From Chitinophaga pinensis (lineage in GTDB: Bacteria > Bacteroidota > Bacteroidia > Flavobacteriales_D > Crocinitomicaceae), in assembly GCA_945870115.1 (NCBI GenBank), contig CAMBRH010000068.1:1-13208 (forward strand): a stretch of 13,208 bases of DNA, given 5' to 3'. The notes beneath the pieces were generated by a model. That model was not told the DNA's origin. It ran no database searches and worked only from the letters and a program-made list of their open reading frames with translations. This document shows positions 1 through 6,859 of this stretch, piece after piece. The first letter of the stretch is position 1. The number at the start of each line of letters is the position of its first letter. Both the position numbers and the translations under genes were made by a program.

Positions 1-846
1 TTTGGTGAATTGGTTTTCACATTGATTGCACTTGATGCTTGTAAAAAAGAAAGCAAAAAAGAAGAAGAAACATACGACAACAGCTCTGCTCCAAAAAGCA
101 ATGCAATTATCGAAAATGCGTATGACGACATGACAAATATGACCGATCAAGCGATTAATGGAAGTTTGGTTTATTACAAAAGTCCAAAAGTAACCTTCTT
201 TTATCCAGAAAAAGGAAATGAAGTTTATTCCTTAGAAAAAGACGCTTGTAATGTAATTGTAACAGTTGATACAACAAGTTCTACAAAATCAATTACAATT
301 GACTGGGGTTCAACGAACTGTGATTGTAACGACCAAAAACAAAGAAGAGGAAAAATTGTTACAACTTTTACAGGGAAATACCGCGATGCAGGAACTGTAA
401 TTACCCACACACCAGTTGATTATTATGTAAACGACAACAAAATTGAGGGTTCAAAAACAGTTACAAATATGGGCTTAAACGCTAGCAATCAGCCCTATTT
501 TAACATTTCAGTTAATGGAAGTGTTACGATGACAAGCGGCGATGTTTTTACTTATACTTCAACAAGAGTTAGAACTTGGACAGCTGGAGCAACAACACTT
601 ATTTTCATGGATGACGAATATGATATTTCTGGTTCTGCAACTGCTTCTTCAAGTAATGGAAATGGATATGTTTCAACAATTACAACACCTTTACACGTTA
701 AAGTTGGTTGTGGTTTTGTAACAAGTGGTGTATTGGAATTTACTCCGACTGGAAAAGCATTACGCGTAATTGATTATGGAAGTGGAACTTGCGATAATAC
801 ATTTACTGTAACTGTCAATGGTAATACTTATACCATTAATGGATAA
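1..846 (+). CDS. Surface lipoprotein of unknown function, 5' partial
   Basis: I do not recognise a function. The frame is open to the first base of the window, so the true start lies upstream; the TTG at 10 is only the first start-like codon. The first residues are hydrophobic (LVFTLIAL) and run into LDAC followed by KKESKKEEE, which looks like the end of a lipoprotein signal peptide with the lipidated Cys encoded at 40-42. Asp just before the final Ala is unusual for a lipobox. About 268 mature residues follow: an acidic and Asn/Ser-rich linker, then a Thr/Ser-rich, beta-strand-like body with further cysteines (DAC, NCDC, VGCGF, GTCDN). The core RRGKIVTTFTGKYRDAGTVI and the end TVTVNGNTYTING resemble, from memory, a family of hypothetical Bacteroidota lipoproteins. 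A terminator follows directly. Probably anchored in the outer membrane or on the cell surface (inference). Confidence 0.8.
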   Translation, partial: FGELVFTLIALDACKKESKKEEETYDNSSAPKSNAIIENAYDDMTNMTDQAINGSLVYYKSPKVTFFYPEKGNEVYSLEKDACNVIVTVDTTSSTKSITIDWGSTNCDCNDQKQRRGKIVTTFTGKYRDAGTVITHTPVDYYVNDNKIEGSKTVTNMGLNASNQPYFNISVNGSVTMTSGDVFTYTSTRVRTWTAGATTLIFMDDEYDISGSATASSSNGNGYVSTITTPLHVKVGCGFVTSGVLEFTPTGKALRVIDYGSGTCDNTFTVTVNGNTYTING

Positions 847-870
847 ACAATTTTAAATTACTAAGATGAG

Positions 871-900
871 AGACAAGTTGAAAGACTTGTCTTTTTTTTT
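871..900 (+). terminator. Intrinsic terminator of the lipoprotein gene
   Basis: AGACAAGT (871-878) pairs perfectly with ACTTGTCT (885-892) around a 6-base loop, followed by an unbroken T run to 900. It lies 25 bases after the stop codon of the upstream lipoprotein gene, the expected place for rho-independent termination. Confidence 0.85.
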
Positions 901-920
901 GAATTATTTTTTGACTTTTT

Positions 921-1006
921 GGCGTCTAATCCTGCTTTCCGCTGAAGTCATCGTTAGTTGAAAAAACTAACGGGAGCTGCCGCTTCTATCAGGGGCGTGA
1001 GATTTT
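921..1006. repeat. Structured element resembling a dispersed flavobacterial repeat
   Basis: Between two convergent genes lies a G+C-richer block unlike its surroundings. Its centre is a hairpin: CGTTAGTT (952-959) pairs perfectly with AACTAACG (965-972) around GAAAA. On either side sit the blocks CTGCTTTCCGCT (932-943) and GCCGCTTCTATCAGGGGCG (979-997). TCCTG (930-934) can pair with CAGGG (990-994) with one wobble, and GAAG (944-947) with CTTC (983-986), closing the structure outside the hairpin. From memory, flanks reading (on the other strand) CCTGATAGAAGCGGC and AGCGGAAAGCAGG around a variable stem recur many times between genes in flavobacterial genomes. Only one copy is in this window, so the repeat status rests on recall. 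It could be a mobile palindromic element, a structured RNA, or a shared 3' end for both flanking genes. Confidence 0.6.
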
Positions 1007-1033
1007 TGCTTTGATTTGTATTTTAATAAATTT

Positions 1034-1456
1034 CTAATTGGATTTAAAAGTCAAAATAAATTTTATATTATTTTCAGTTCTTGATATTTCTTCAAAGGTA
1101 AAGTCAATTTGATAGTCTTTTATTTCTAATTTTAATTTATCGTCTTTATAAATCCAATTACCCACATTTCTCCAACCACTTTTTAAACTCGAGCTAGATT
1201 TCTTTTTTCTGACTTTTCGACTATATCCACAAATTGGAAAAAATACTTTATATTGGTGAATTTCACCGTTTCCCAAAAAACAATAACCCAGAATTGAATT
1301 GGAATATTTTTCAGCTTTTAAAATTAAGGTGTCAGAAATATTAAGATTATGTAAACTCGCTACATTTGCGAATTTATTTTCGAATAAAAAATCAGATTCT
1401 TGAGAGAATCCATATTGAATTATAAATAAGAAAATTAAAAATAGTAATTTTCGCAT
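1034..1456 (-). CDS. Small exported protein of unknown function
   Basis: The 140-residue product is not recognised. I chose the ATG at 1456 rather than the one at 1486 because it begins a clear signal peptide (MRKLLFLIFLFIIQYGFSQ), with cleavage expected after Ser or Gln; the upstream start would overlap the murQ end by 29 bases. The mature part is about 120 residues, basic and strand-rich, with two cysteines (YCFLG, PICGY), a Lys/Ser stretch (RKVRKKKSSSS) and a Trp pair (SGWRNVGNW). The start is 1 base after the murQ stop codon, so it is probably the last gene of that operon and translated by coupling. A sampled 60-base line is about 23% G+C against 40-42% in sampled murQ lines, which hints that it is a fast-evolving or recently gained gene. 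A periplasmic or secreted location is inferred from the signal peptide. Confidence 0.7.
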   Translation of the reverse strand: MRKLLFLIFLFIIQYGFSQESDFLFENKFANVASLHNLNISDTLILKAEKYSNSILGYCFLGNGEIHQYKVFFPICGYSRKVRKKKSSSSLKSGWRNVGNWIYKDDKLKLEIKDYQIDFTFEEISRTENNIKFILTFKSN

Positions 1457-1457
1457 C

Positions 1458-2258
1458 TTAATAATTCTCAACAGCATTCCTAACACTTCCGTATTTGAGC
1501 AATAATTCTTTAGCTTCTTCGTAAGGAATATCTAATTTTTCTTGAACCATTTTTGCTCCACGATCTACCAATTTTACGTTTGAAAGTTGCATGTCAACCA
1601 TTCTATTTCCTTGAACACGACCTAATTTTATCATCAATGAAGTAGAAATCATGTTCAAAATTAATTTTTGAGCTGTTCCAGATTTCATTCTTGTGCTTCC
1701 TGTCACAAATTCTGGTCCAACAATTGGGCAAAGTGCATGTTTTGCAGCAAGACTCAAAGCACTATTTGGATTACAAGATAGTCCACCAGTTAAAACACCA
1801 ATTTCATTTGCTTTTTCGATTCCTCCCAAAACATAAGGTGTTGAACCTGAAGCAGCAATTCCAAGCAAAACGTCTTTCGAATCGATAAAATATTCTGATA
1901 AATCTTTCCAAGCTTGTTCTGTGTCATCTTCAGCAAATTCAACTGCTTTTCTAATTGCGGCATCTCCTCCAGCGATAATTCCTACAACTAAATCATGTGG
2001 AACACCAAATGTTGGTGGACATTCACTAGCGTCAACAACTCCTAATCTTCCGCTTGTTCCAGCGCCAATGTAAAATAATCTTCCTCCGTTTTTTAATCGT
2101 TCAAAAGCTGCATCCACAAATTTTTCAATTTCTGGAATGATTTTATTGATGGCCAAGTGAACTTTTGCATCTTCATGATTGATATTTGTCAATAAATCTA
2201 AAGTTGACATTTTATCTAAATCGTTGTAAACGCTTTCTGATTCTGTAATTTTTTGCAT
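1458..2258 (-). CDS. murQ: N-acetylmuramic acid 6-phosphate etherase
   Basis: MurQ cleaves the lactyl ether of MurNAc-6-phosphate, giving GlcNAc-6-phosphate and D-lactate, a cytoplasmic step of cell-wall recycling. The 266-residue product carries the family signatures in order: sugar-phosphate binding loop GAGTSGRLGVVDASECPPTF (residues 65-84), the AEDD segment, and GSTRMKSGTAQKLILNMIST (about residues 190-210), all inside a SIS fold, then a small helical C-terminal part. Glu79 and Glu110 fall where the catalytic Glu83 and Glu114 of the E. coli enzyme are expected; the offset of 4 is the same for both, which supports the alignment. It is about 30 residues shorter than E. coli MurQ, mainly at the C-terminus. 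It lies 18 bases after the phosphoribosyltransferase gene and 1 base before a small exported-protein gene. No murK, anmK or sugar phosphotransferase gene is present in this window. Confidence 0.96.
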   Translation of the reverse strand: MQKITESESVYNDLDKMSTLDLLTNINHEDAKVHLAINKIIPEIEKFVDAAFERLKNGGRLFYIGAGTSGRLGVVDASECPPTFGVPHDLVVGIIAGGDAAIRKAVEFAEDDTEQAWKDLSEYFIDSKDVLLGIAASGSTPYVLGGIEKANEIGVLTGGLSCNPNSALSLAAKHALCPIVGPEFVTGSTRMKSGTAQKLILNMISTSLMIKLGRVQGNRMVDMQLSNVKLVDRGAKMVQEKLDIPYEEAKELLLKYGSVRNAVENY

Positions 2259-2276
2259 TGCAAAGGATTTTATTTG

Positions 2277-2771
2277 TCAAATTAAATAAGCGAAAGATTC
2301 TTCGTTTGAAAAATCAACTTCCACGCGATTTTTAATTGTTGTGGATAAAGTTAAACCAACAAAATCACATTTTATGGGAAAACGACGATGTGTTCTATCT
2401 ACTAAAGCTACAGTTTTGATGTTTTTTGTTGGATTTTCCAGAATTTTTGTCAAAGCATATTGCATTGTTTTACCGGAATTAACAACATCATCAACCAAAA
2501 CAACAAATTCATTTTTGATTAAATTAGTATCGATAGAAGCTTGAATTTCATTTGATAATGGGTTTTCTTTGTCAATCATAATTTCAAAAACTGTAGGCTT
2601 TATTTCAGAATTTTCAGAAATTACTTGCCCAATTTCATTTGCGATTTTAAAACCATTACCACAAATTCCAGCAATAAAAATTTTCTCTTCTTCAAAAGAA
2701 TTTTCGATTATTTCGTGAGCAATTCTGGTGATTTTTTGATGTATTTGCGTGTGATTTAAAATTTTATTCAT
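2277..2771 (-). CDS. PyrR-like type I phosphoribosyltransferase
   Basis: This 164-residue protein has the type I phosphoribosyltransferase fold. The PRPP-binding loop VVLVDDVVNSGKTM is at residues 90-103, preceded by a hydrophobic strand and GICGNGF (35-41), which sits where the pyrophosphate-binding loop is expected. The later stretch VDRTHRRFPIKCDFVGLTLS (124-143), followed by NRVEV, resembles PyrR (known pattern VDRGHRELPIRADYVGK), the uracil phosphoribosyltransferase and pyr-operon attenuator of Firmicutes. The substrate cannot be settled from sequence; pyrimidine or purine base salvage is the reasonable inference. No pyr genes or pyr leader structure are nearby, so a regulatory role is not supported here. 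Its ATG overlaps the stop codon of the upstream membrane protein gene by 4 bases (ATGA), which implies translational coupling, and murQ follows 18 bases later. Confidence 0.85.
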   Translation of the reverse strand: MNKILNHTQIHQKITRIAHEIIENSFEEEKIFIAGICGNGFKIANEIGQVISENSEIKPTVFEIMIDKENPLSNEIQASIDTNLIKNEFVVLVDDVVNSGKTMQYALTKILENPTKNIKTVALVDRTHRRFPIKCDFVGLTLSTTIKNRVEVDFSNEESFAYLI

Positions 2772-3445
2772 GCTAAAATATTTTGATCTAAAATATCAGG
2801 ATTATTTCCTCTAAAATTTCTATGTTTTTTAAGCGAAATTGCCATTTTAATATATGGTGCCATTAAAAAGATAAAGGCAGAACGGATTAGTAATACAAAA
2901 ATTGTTATTAATGGCGCGTATAATGAAATACTGAGCAATAATGACAAAATGATTAATAAGGTAATAAAGCAATAGGAAATAAAACCAATATAAACAGCCC
3001 AAATTTTTGATTTTTTCGAAAAATATCCAGCAAAAGCATATAGCAATATGAAAAATATTTCTTCAATGGAAATAATTATTCTTTCCATTATACTTGATGA
3101 ATATCCTAAATTAACTATATAGCCTAAAAAAGCAACACTTGCAAACAAATAAAAATAGCCTGAAATGGTTTTTATTTTTTTTTCTGGATGTGAATTATTA
3201 ATTGTACTGTGAAAATCATTTACAATTACATCAACTGAAATTGGTTTTTCGGAAAATTCTAATCTCACTTCGCCCAAAACATCATCAAAGAATTTTACTC
3301 CTTTTTTTAATTTATTAATGGAATCGATGTGAATTAATTCTCTATCATTGTAGAATAATTTTGTGTCTTTATATCCGCGTTCCCATGAAAGAGTTACAAA
3401 TTCATTGGGTAAATGTGTTAAAGGATATTTCTTTTCGTAAAACAT
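2768..3445 (-). CDS. Four-helix membrane protein of unknown function
   Basis: I do not recognise this 225-residue protein. Residues 1-92 are soluble and charged, without a signal peptide, and are presumably cytoplasmic. Four hydrophobic segments follow at about 95-114, 122-141, 148-172 and 175-198, with short loops (YFSKKSK between the second and third). The tail is basic then polar (KKHRNFRGNN). An even number of helices would put both ends on the same side. The gene starts 1 base after the stop of the upstream anchored protein and its own stop overlaps the phosphoribosyltransferase start, so it is in the middle of one transcription unit. One sampled 60-base line has about 22% G+C, lower than murQ; membrane segments rich in Ile, Phe and Leu explain part of this. 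It could be a sensor or an accessory of cell-envelope work, but nothing in the sequence decides this. Confidence 0.75.
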   Translation of the reverse strand: MFYEKKYPLTHLPNEFVTLSWERGYKDTKLFYNDRELIHIDSINKLKKGVKFFDDVLGEVRLEFSEKPISVDVIVNDFHSTINNSHPEKKIKTISGYFYLFASVAFLGYIVNLGYSSSIMERIIISIEEIFFILLYAFAGYFSKKSKIWAVYIGFISYCFITLLIILSLLLSISLYAPLITIFVLLIRSAFIFLMAPYIKMAISLKKHRNFRGNNPDILDQNILA

Positions 3446-3446
3446 T

Positions 3447-3995
3447 TTAAAACAATTCTTGTAATTCCTTTTTCAAATAATCGATTGTGATTTCAGTTGG
3501 AAGTTGTCCGATTTCGGCACAAATTTCAAATATTTTTGAACTTAAATCCAAGCCCATTGAAGTTGCTTGCATTTGTTTTCCTGCAAGATTAATGATTTTT
3601 GTTGTTTCGTCCTTTGAATTACGAACCATTTCCCAAGCCGCTGGTGAAATAAATAATTGTTGTGCCACATTGTGGTCGTATTCCTCACGAATTGCTTTCA
3701 ATAAGTCAGCTTGCAATGCTTTTGCAGGTAAACCAGGATTGTGAAGTCTCATGACCAATGAATTAGGAGAAATTCTTTCCATCAATAAAACTGCTCTTTG
3801 GTAAGCTTCTAAGCGACTTGGTAAAAAGAATTTTTGTCTTTCTTTTTTTAAATCCGCCTGTAATTTCCCAGAAAGTGAATCCGATTGCGAGTTTCTAATT
3901 TCACGTTCATTTTGTTTTTTTAAGAAAAGTACAACAGTTAAAAAAATCGCTGCTGCTGGAATGATTGTTATTGCTATTTGTAAGATTATGTCCAT
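3447..3995 (-). CDS. Membrane-anchored conserved Bacteroidota protein
   Basis: The 182-residue product has one N-terminal hydrophobic segment (residues 4-25) followed by a long, highly helical, charged domain that is probably cytoplasmic. The block FFLPSRLEAYQRAVLLMERI, then SLVMRLHNPG, then REEYDHNVAQQLF and a Trp in PAAWEMV matches, from memory, a widely conserved uncharacterised family in Bacteroidota (possibly the one listed as DUF7935; not checked). Its function is unknown. It heads the gene run that continues with the membrane protein, the phosphoribosyltransferase and murQ, with only 1 base before the next start. The 5' flank carries a heptad-repeat arm starting 8 bases upstream of the start codon, and a possible promoter -7 element on the minus strand (TATTTTTG, 4073-4066) without a clear -33 partner. 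Confidence 0.8.
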   Translation of the reverse strand: MDIILQIAITIIPAAAIFLTVVLFLKKQNEREIRNSQSDSLSGKLQADLKKERQKFFLPSRLEAYQRAVLLMERISPNSLVMRLHNPGLPAKALQADLLKAIREEYDHNVAQQLFISPAAWEMVRNSKDETTKIINLAGKQMQATSMGLDLSSKIFEICAEIGQLPTEITIDYLKKELQELF

Positions 3996-4002
3996 TTTGT
4001 TT

Positions 4003-4033
4003 AGTTATGAATTATGAAATATGAGTTATGAAT
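4003..4033. repeat. Left arm of an inverted heptad-repeat pair
   Basis: About four imperfect copies of a 7-base unit (consensus TTATGAA, with variants such as ATATGAG) run through this stretch. The first 15 bases, AGTTATGAATTATGA (4003-4017), are found exactly as the reverse complement at 4631-4645. Over 31 bases the two arms agree at about 26 positions. The arm lies in the presumed leader of the conserved anchored-protein gene. Confidence 0.75.
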
Positions 4034-4090
4034 GTCGAATTATCCTTTGAAAATCTAATTTCACACAAAAATACAATTTATTTTGAATTT

Positions 4091-4597
4091 TTACTTTGAT
4101 TTATCATTCTTACTATATTTTTCGCTCAATTTTGTTAAATATTCTATTTCTTTTGGATCTAGCCAATATTTAATATTTTCACATATGAGAGTACTTTCGA
4201 TAATTTGTTCTATTAGGAAAGAACTAAAAATTATACAACCACTCTGGGATCGAATTTTTATAGTATCATTTTCATTTTTTTTAATTGCTTTAATTAAAAG
4301 CTTTGATTTTTTATTTAAAAGTGCTTGAAAAGAATAATAACGAATTATATGATTTGGATGATTTGTTAATTCAAATAAAACTTTTGAAGATGTTTTTTTT
4401 CGTAGTTTTTCATAGAACATCCAACTTTCTGATTGCGATCCTGCAACACCTATAAATCGACCTTCAATTTTATCTATTTTAACAAGGGAATCACATAAAA
4501 CAGAAATCTTTTTCGGAATTTTTTTTTCATGAAAGGATGACTGACAAAAAGAAGTCTGAAAACTAAAAATAATAATTGCAAATAATATATTTTTCAT
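4091..4597 (-). CDS. Small exported protein, possibly helical-repeat
   Basis: The 168-residue product is not firmly recognised. The ATG at 4597 is preferred over the one at 4627, because it begins a signal peptide (MKNILFAIIIFSFQTSFCQ) and the upstream ten codons are read out of a repeat arm. The mature part is Lys-rich. The stretch LTNHPNHIIRYYSFQALLN (residues 77-95) resembles HEAT-type helical repeats (known pattern: a short helix, then a conserved Arg followed by AF or SF and A-L), and the preceding GRFIGVAGSQSESW resembles hypothetical Bacteroidota proteins I recall with the same arrangement. Three cysteines remain after cleavage. Sampled lines have 13-30% G+C against 40-42% for murQ lines. 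The gene lies between two inverted heptad-repeat arms and has neither a visible promoter nor close coupling to its neighbours. It may be an accessory or recently inserted gene. Confidence 0.65.
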   Translation of the reverse strand: MKNILFAIIIFSFQTSFCQSSFHEKKIPKKISVLCDSLVKIDKIEGRFIGVAGSQSESWMFYEKLRKKTSSKVLFELTNHPNHIIRYYSFQALLNKKSKLLIKAIKKNENDTIKIRSQSGCIIFSSFLIEQIIESTLICENIKYWLDPKEIEYLTKLSEKYSKNDKSK

Positions 4598-4614
4598 TTC
4601 AATACGATTAAAAA

Positions 4615-4645
4615 ACTCATAATTCATTACTCATAATTCATAACT
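4615..4645. repeat. Right arm of an inverted heptad-repeat pair
   Basis: The reverse complement of this stretch reads as four 7-base units of the form RTTATGA (GTTATGA, ATTATGA, GTAATGA, ATTATGA). TCATAATTCATAACT (4631-4645) is the exact reverse complement of 4003-4017. The arm fills the 50-base gap between the aminotransferase stop codon and the small exported-protein gene. The unit is too short and lacks spacers, so it is not a CRISPR array. Confidence 0.75.
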
Positions 4646-4647
4646 CA

Positions 4648-5838
4648 CTAAAAAGTTTCCTCAATTGCTTCCAAAATAATTCTCCCAGCTTTTCTAATTT
4701 CTTCTTCTGTGATATTTACAGGTGGCGAAAGTCTAAAACTATACGGATGAGACAAAAACCAAAAACTAATTAATCCTTTTTCAAGACATTTTTTAACAAC
4801 TTTTTCAACTCTTTCAAAACTTTCCATGTCAAAGGCAAACATCATTCCCTTCCGTCTAACTTCTTTTATTTCAACATTTTGATAAATAATATTTTCTAGA
4901 ATTGAGCCTAAACGCTCAACTTCCTTAAAATTAATTTCAGTTTCCAATATTTCTAAACAAGCCAGAGCTGCTGCGCAATTTACTGGATGTCCACCAAAAG
5001 TGGTGATGTGTCCCAACATTGGATTGTAGGTAAATTCATATAATTTTTCTTGTGAAGAAACAAGAGCTCCAATCGGCATGCCACCGCCAAGAGCTTTTCC
5101 AAGTGTTAAAACATCTGGAATTACATCAAAATGTTCGAAGGCAAATAATTTTCCTGCACGACCAATTCCACATTGAATTTCATCAAAAATTAATAAAGTT
5201 CCCGTTTCCGTGCAACGATTTCGCAATGCTTTCATGAATTCCATCGATGGAAATCTAACACCTGCGTCTCCTTGAATTGTTTCAATAATTACACCTGCGG
5301 TTTTTGTTGTAATTTGCTCTAAATCTTCGATTTTATTGAAAGTCAAAAATTTAACATCCGGCAAAAGTGGTCGATAAGCTTGTTTTTTAACTTCATTTCC
5401 TGAAACACTCAAAGACCCATGCGTACTTCCATGATAAGATCCACGAAACGAGATTAATTCTGTTCTTCCAGTTACACGTTTAACCAATTTTAATGCTGCT
5501 TCATTGGCTTCTGTTCCAGAGTTTACGGTATAAACGCAAGACAAAGAATCGGGTAGGAGCGAAGCCAATTTTTTGGAGAAATTCAACTGAGAATCTTGAA
5601 TAAATTCTCCATAAACCATTACATGCAAATATTTATCAACCTGATTTTTAATTGCTTCAATAATTTTCGGATGTGAATGCCCAGTGTTGTTTACAGCAAC
5701 TCCAGCTATCATATCCATATAGGATTTTCCAGATTTGTCGTAAATATAGATACCTTCAGCACGTTCAACCTCAATTAAATAAGGAGATTGGTTTGTTTGC
5801 CCTTGGAATTTTAAAAAATCATTTTGTCTGTCGTTCAT
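4648..5838 (-). CDS. Class III PLP-dependent aminotransferase
   Basis: This 396-residue protein is a complete fold-type I, class III aminotransferase (acetylornithine/ornithine aminotransferase superfamily), the usual length. Visible landmarks are VNSGTEANEAALKL (residues 105-118, phosphate-cup region), FRGSYHGSTHGSLS (131-144), IIETIQGDAGV (184-194), IFDEIQCGIGRAG (217-229) with Asp219 expected to hold the pyridine nitrogen, LTLGKALGGGMPIGA (244-258) with Lys248 as the PLP Schiff-base lysine, and TTFGGHPVNCAAALA (279-293). The amino donor cannot be told from sequence: ornithine, acetylornithine, 4-aminobutyrate or another omega-amine are all possible, and the usual neighbours of arg genes are absent. 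It is cytoplasmic. A terminator-like hairpin ends 9 bases before the ATG, so its transcription must begin inside or after that hairpin or depend on read-through from the transketolase operon. Confidence 0.93.
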   Translation of the reverse strand: MNDRQNDFLKFQGQTNQSPYLIEVERAEGIYIYDKSGKSYMDMIAGVAVNNTGHSHPKIIEAIKNQVDKYLHVMVYGEFIQDSQLNFSKKLASLLPDSLSCVYTVNSGTEANEAALKLVKRVTGRTELISFRGSYHGSTHGSLSVSGNEVKKQAYRPLLPDVKFLTFNKIEDLEQITTKTAGVIIETIQGDAGVRFPSMEFMKALRNRCTETGTLLIFDEIQCGIGRAGKLFAFEHFDVIPDVLTLGKALGGGMPIGALVSSQEKLYEFTYNPMLGHITTFGGHPVNCAAALACLEILETEINFKEVERLGSILENIIYQNVEIKEVRRKGMMFAFDMESFERVEKVVKKCLEKGLISFWFLSHPYSFRLSPPVNITEEEIRKAGRIILEAIEETF

Positions 5839-5847
5839 TTTTCAATC

Positions 5848-5877
5848 AAAAAAAAAGTGTCCAAAAATGAACACTTT
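5848..5877 (-). terminator. Terminator after the transketolase operon
   Basis: Read on the minus strand, AAAGTGTTC pairs with GGACACTTT (one T-G wobble) around a 6-base loop, followed by a run of T (the A run at 5848-5856 on the plus strand). It lies 20 bases after the stop codon of the transketolase C-terminal gene, and only 9 bases ahead of the aminotransferase start codon. Confidence 0.8.
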
Positions 5878-5897
5878 AATTAAATATAAATCTTGTA

Positions 5898-6857
5898 TTA
5901 AGCGTTTTTACGTGCAATAGCTTTTTCAGCCGCTTCAACGATATTTAAAGTATCAATTCCGTATTTTGTCATCAATTCCATCGGTGGACCACTTTCTCCG
6001 AATTTATCATTCACAGCAACATATTCTTGTGGTGCAAGGAAATCTTGAATTAAAACTTGTGCTACAGAATCGCCTAAACCACCATTTCTCATGTGTTCTT
6101 CAGCTGTGACAACGCAACCTGTTTTTTTAACAGATTTCAAAATTGCATCAACATCCAATGGCTTGATTGTGTGCATGTTGATAACTTCAGCATTGATTCC
6201 TTTTTCAAATAATATTTTTGCTGCTTCAATTGATTTCCAAACTAAATGTCCACAGGCAATGATGGTTACATCTGTTCCTTCAAAAATTGTATCTGCTTTT
6301 CCAATTACAAATTTCGCATCATCTTTTACAAAAATTGGCATAACAGGACGACCAAAACGCAAATAAACTGGACCTTCGTGCTCAGCAATTGCCATTGTCG
6401 CTTGTTTCGTTTGATTAAAATCACACGGAACAATTACAGTCATGTTTGGCAACATTTTCATCAAACCAATATCTTCTAAAATTTGGTGTGTTGCACCATC
6501 TTCTCCTAAAGTAAGTCCAGCGTGAGATGCACAAATTTTTACGTTTTTTTGAGAATAGGCAACAGACTGACGAATTTGATCATAAACTCTTCCAGTTGAA
6601 AAGTTTGCAAACGTTCCTGTGTAAGGAATTTTTCCTCCAACTGTCATTCCAGCTGCTATACCAATCATATTTGCTTCTGCAATTCCGATTTGAAAAAAGC
6701 GTTCAGGAAAATCTTTTTTGAAAGCATCCATTTTTAATGAACCAATTAAATCTGCACATAAACCAACTACGTTATCGTTTGTTTTTGCAACTTCATGTAA
6801 TCCCTCACCAAAACCTGAACGTGTATCTTTGTTCCCTAAAATTTCAATTTCCTTCAT
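5898..6857 (-). CDS. tkt: Transketolase, C-terminal subunit
   Basis: This 319-residue protein is the second half of a split transketolase: the pyrimidine-binding domain (residues about 5-175) and the C-terminal domain (about 190-315). QIGIAEANMIGIAAGM (56-71) carries Glu61, the expected glutamate that activates the thiamine diphosphate. ASHAGLTLGEDGATHQ (110-125) and YLRFGRP are typical of the family, as is EEHMRNGGLGDSVAQVL in the last domain. With the N-terminal subunit it should form the cytoplasmic enzyme that moves two-carbon units between sugar phosphates in the non-oxidative pentose phosphate pathway. Together the two halves give about 600 residues, close to one-chain transketolases. 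The gene starts 2 bases after the VWA-protein stop codon, so it is probably coupled to that gene rather than directly to its N-terminal partner. Confidence 0.95.
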   Translation of the reverse strand: MKEIEILGNKDTRSGFGEGLHEVAKTNDNVVGLCADLIGSLKMDAFKKDFPERFFQIGIAEANMIGIAAGMTVGGKIPYTGTFANFSTGRVYDQIRQSVAYSQKNVKICASHAGLTLGEDGATHQILEDIGLMKMLPNMTVIVPCDFNQTKQATMAIAEHEGPVYLRFGRPVMPIFVKDDAKFVIGKADTIFEGTDVTIIACGHLVWKSIEAAKILFEKGINAEVINMHTIKPLDVDAILKSVKKTGCVVTAEEHMRNGGLGDSVAQVLIQDFLAPQEYVAVNDKFGESGPPMELMTKYGIDTLNIVEAAEKAIARKNA

Positions 6858-6859
6858 TT

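Noticed and set aside
4598..4627. Upstream ATG at 4627 for the small exported-protein gene
   Set aside because: The extra residues come from the repeat arm and would bury the signal peptide; the ATG at 4597 is better.
4003..4645. Insertion sequence
   Set aside because: No transposase is encoded between the arms and I see no target-site duplication at the borders; only an inverted-arm cassette can be claimed.
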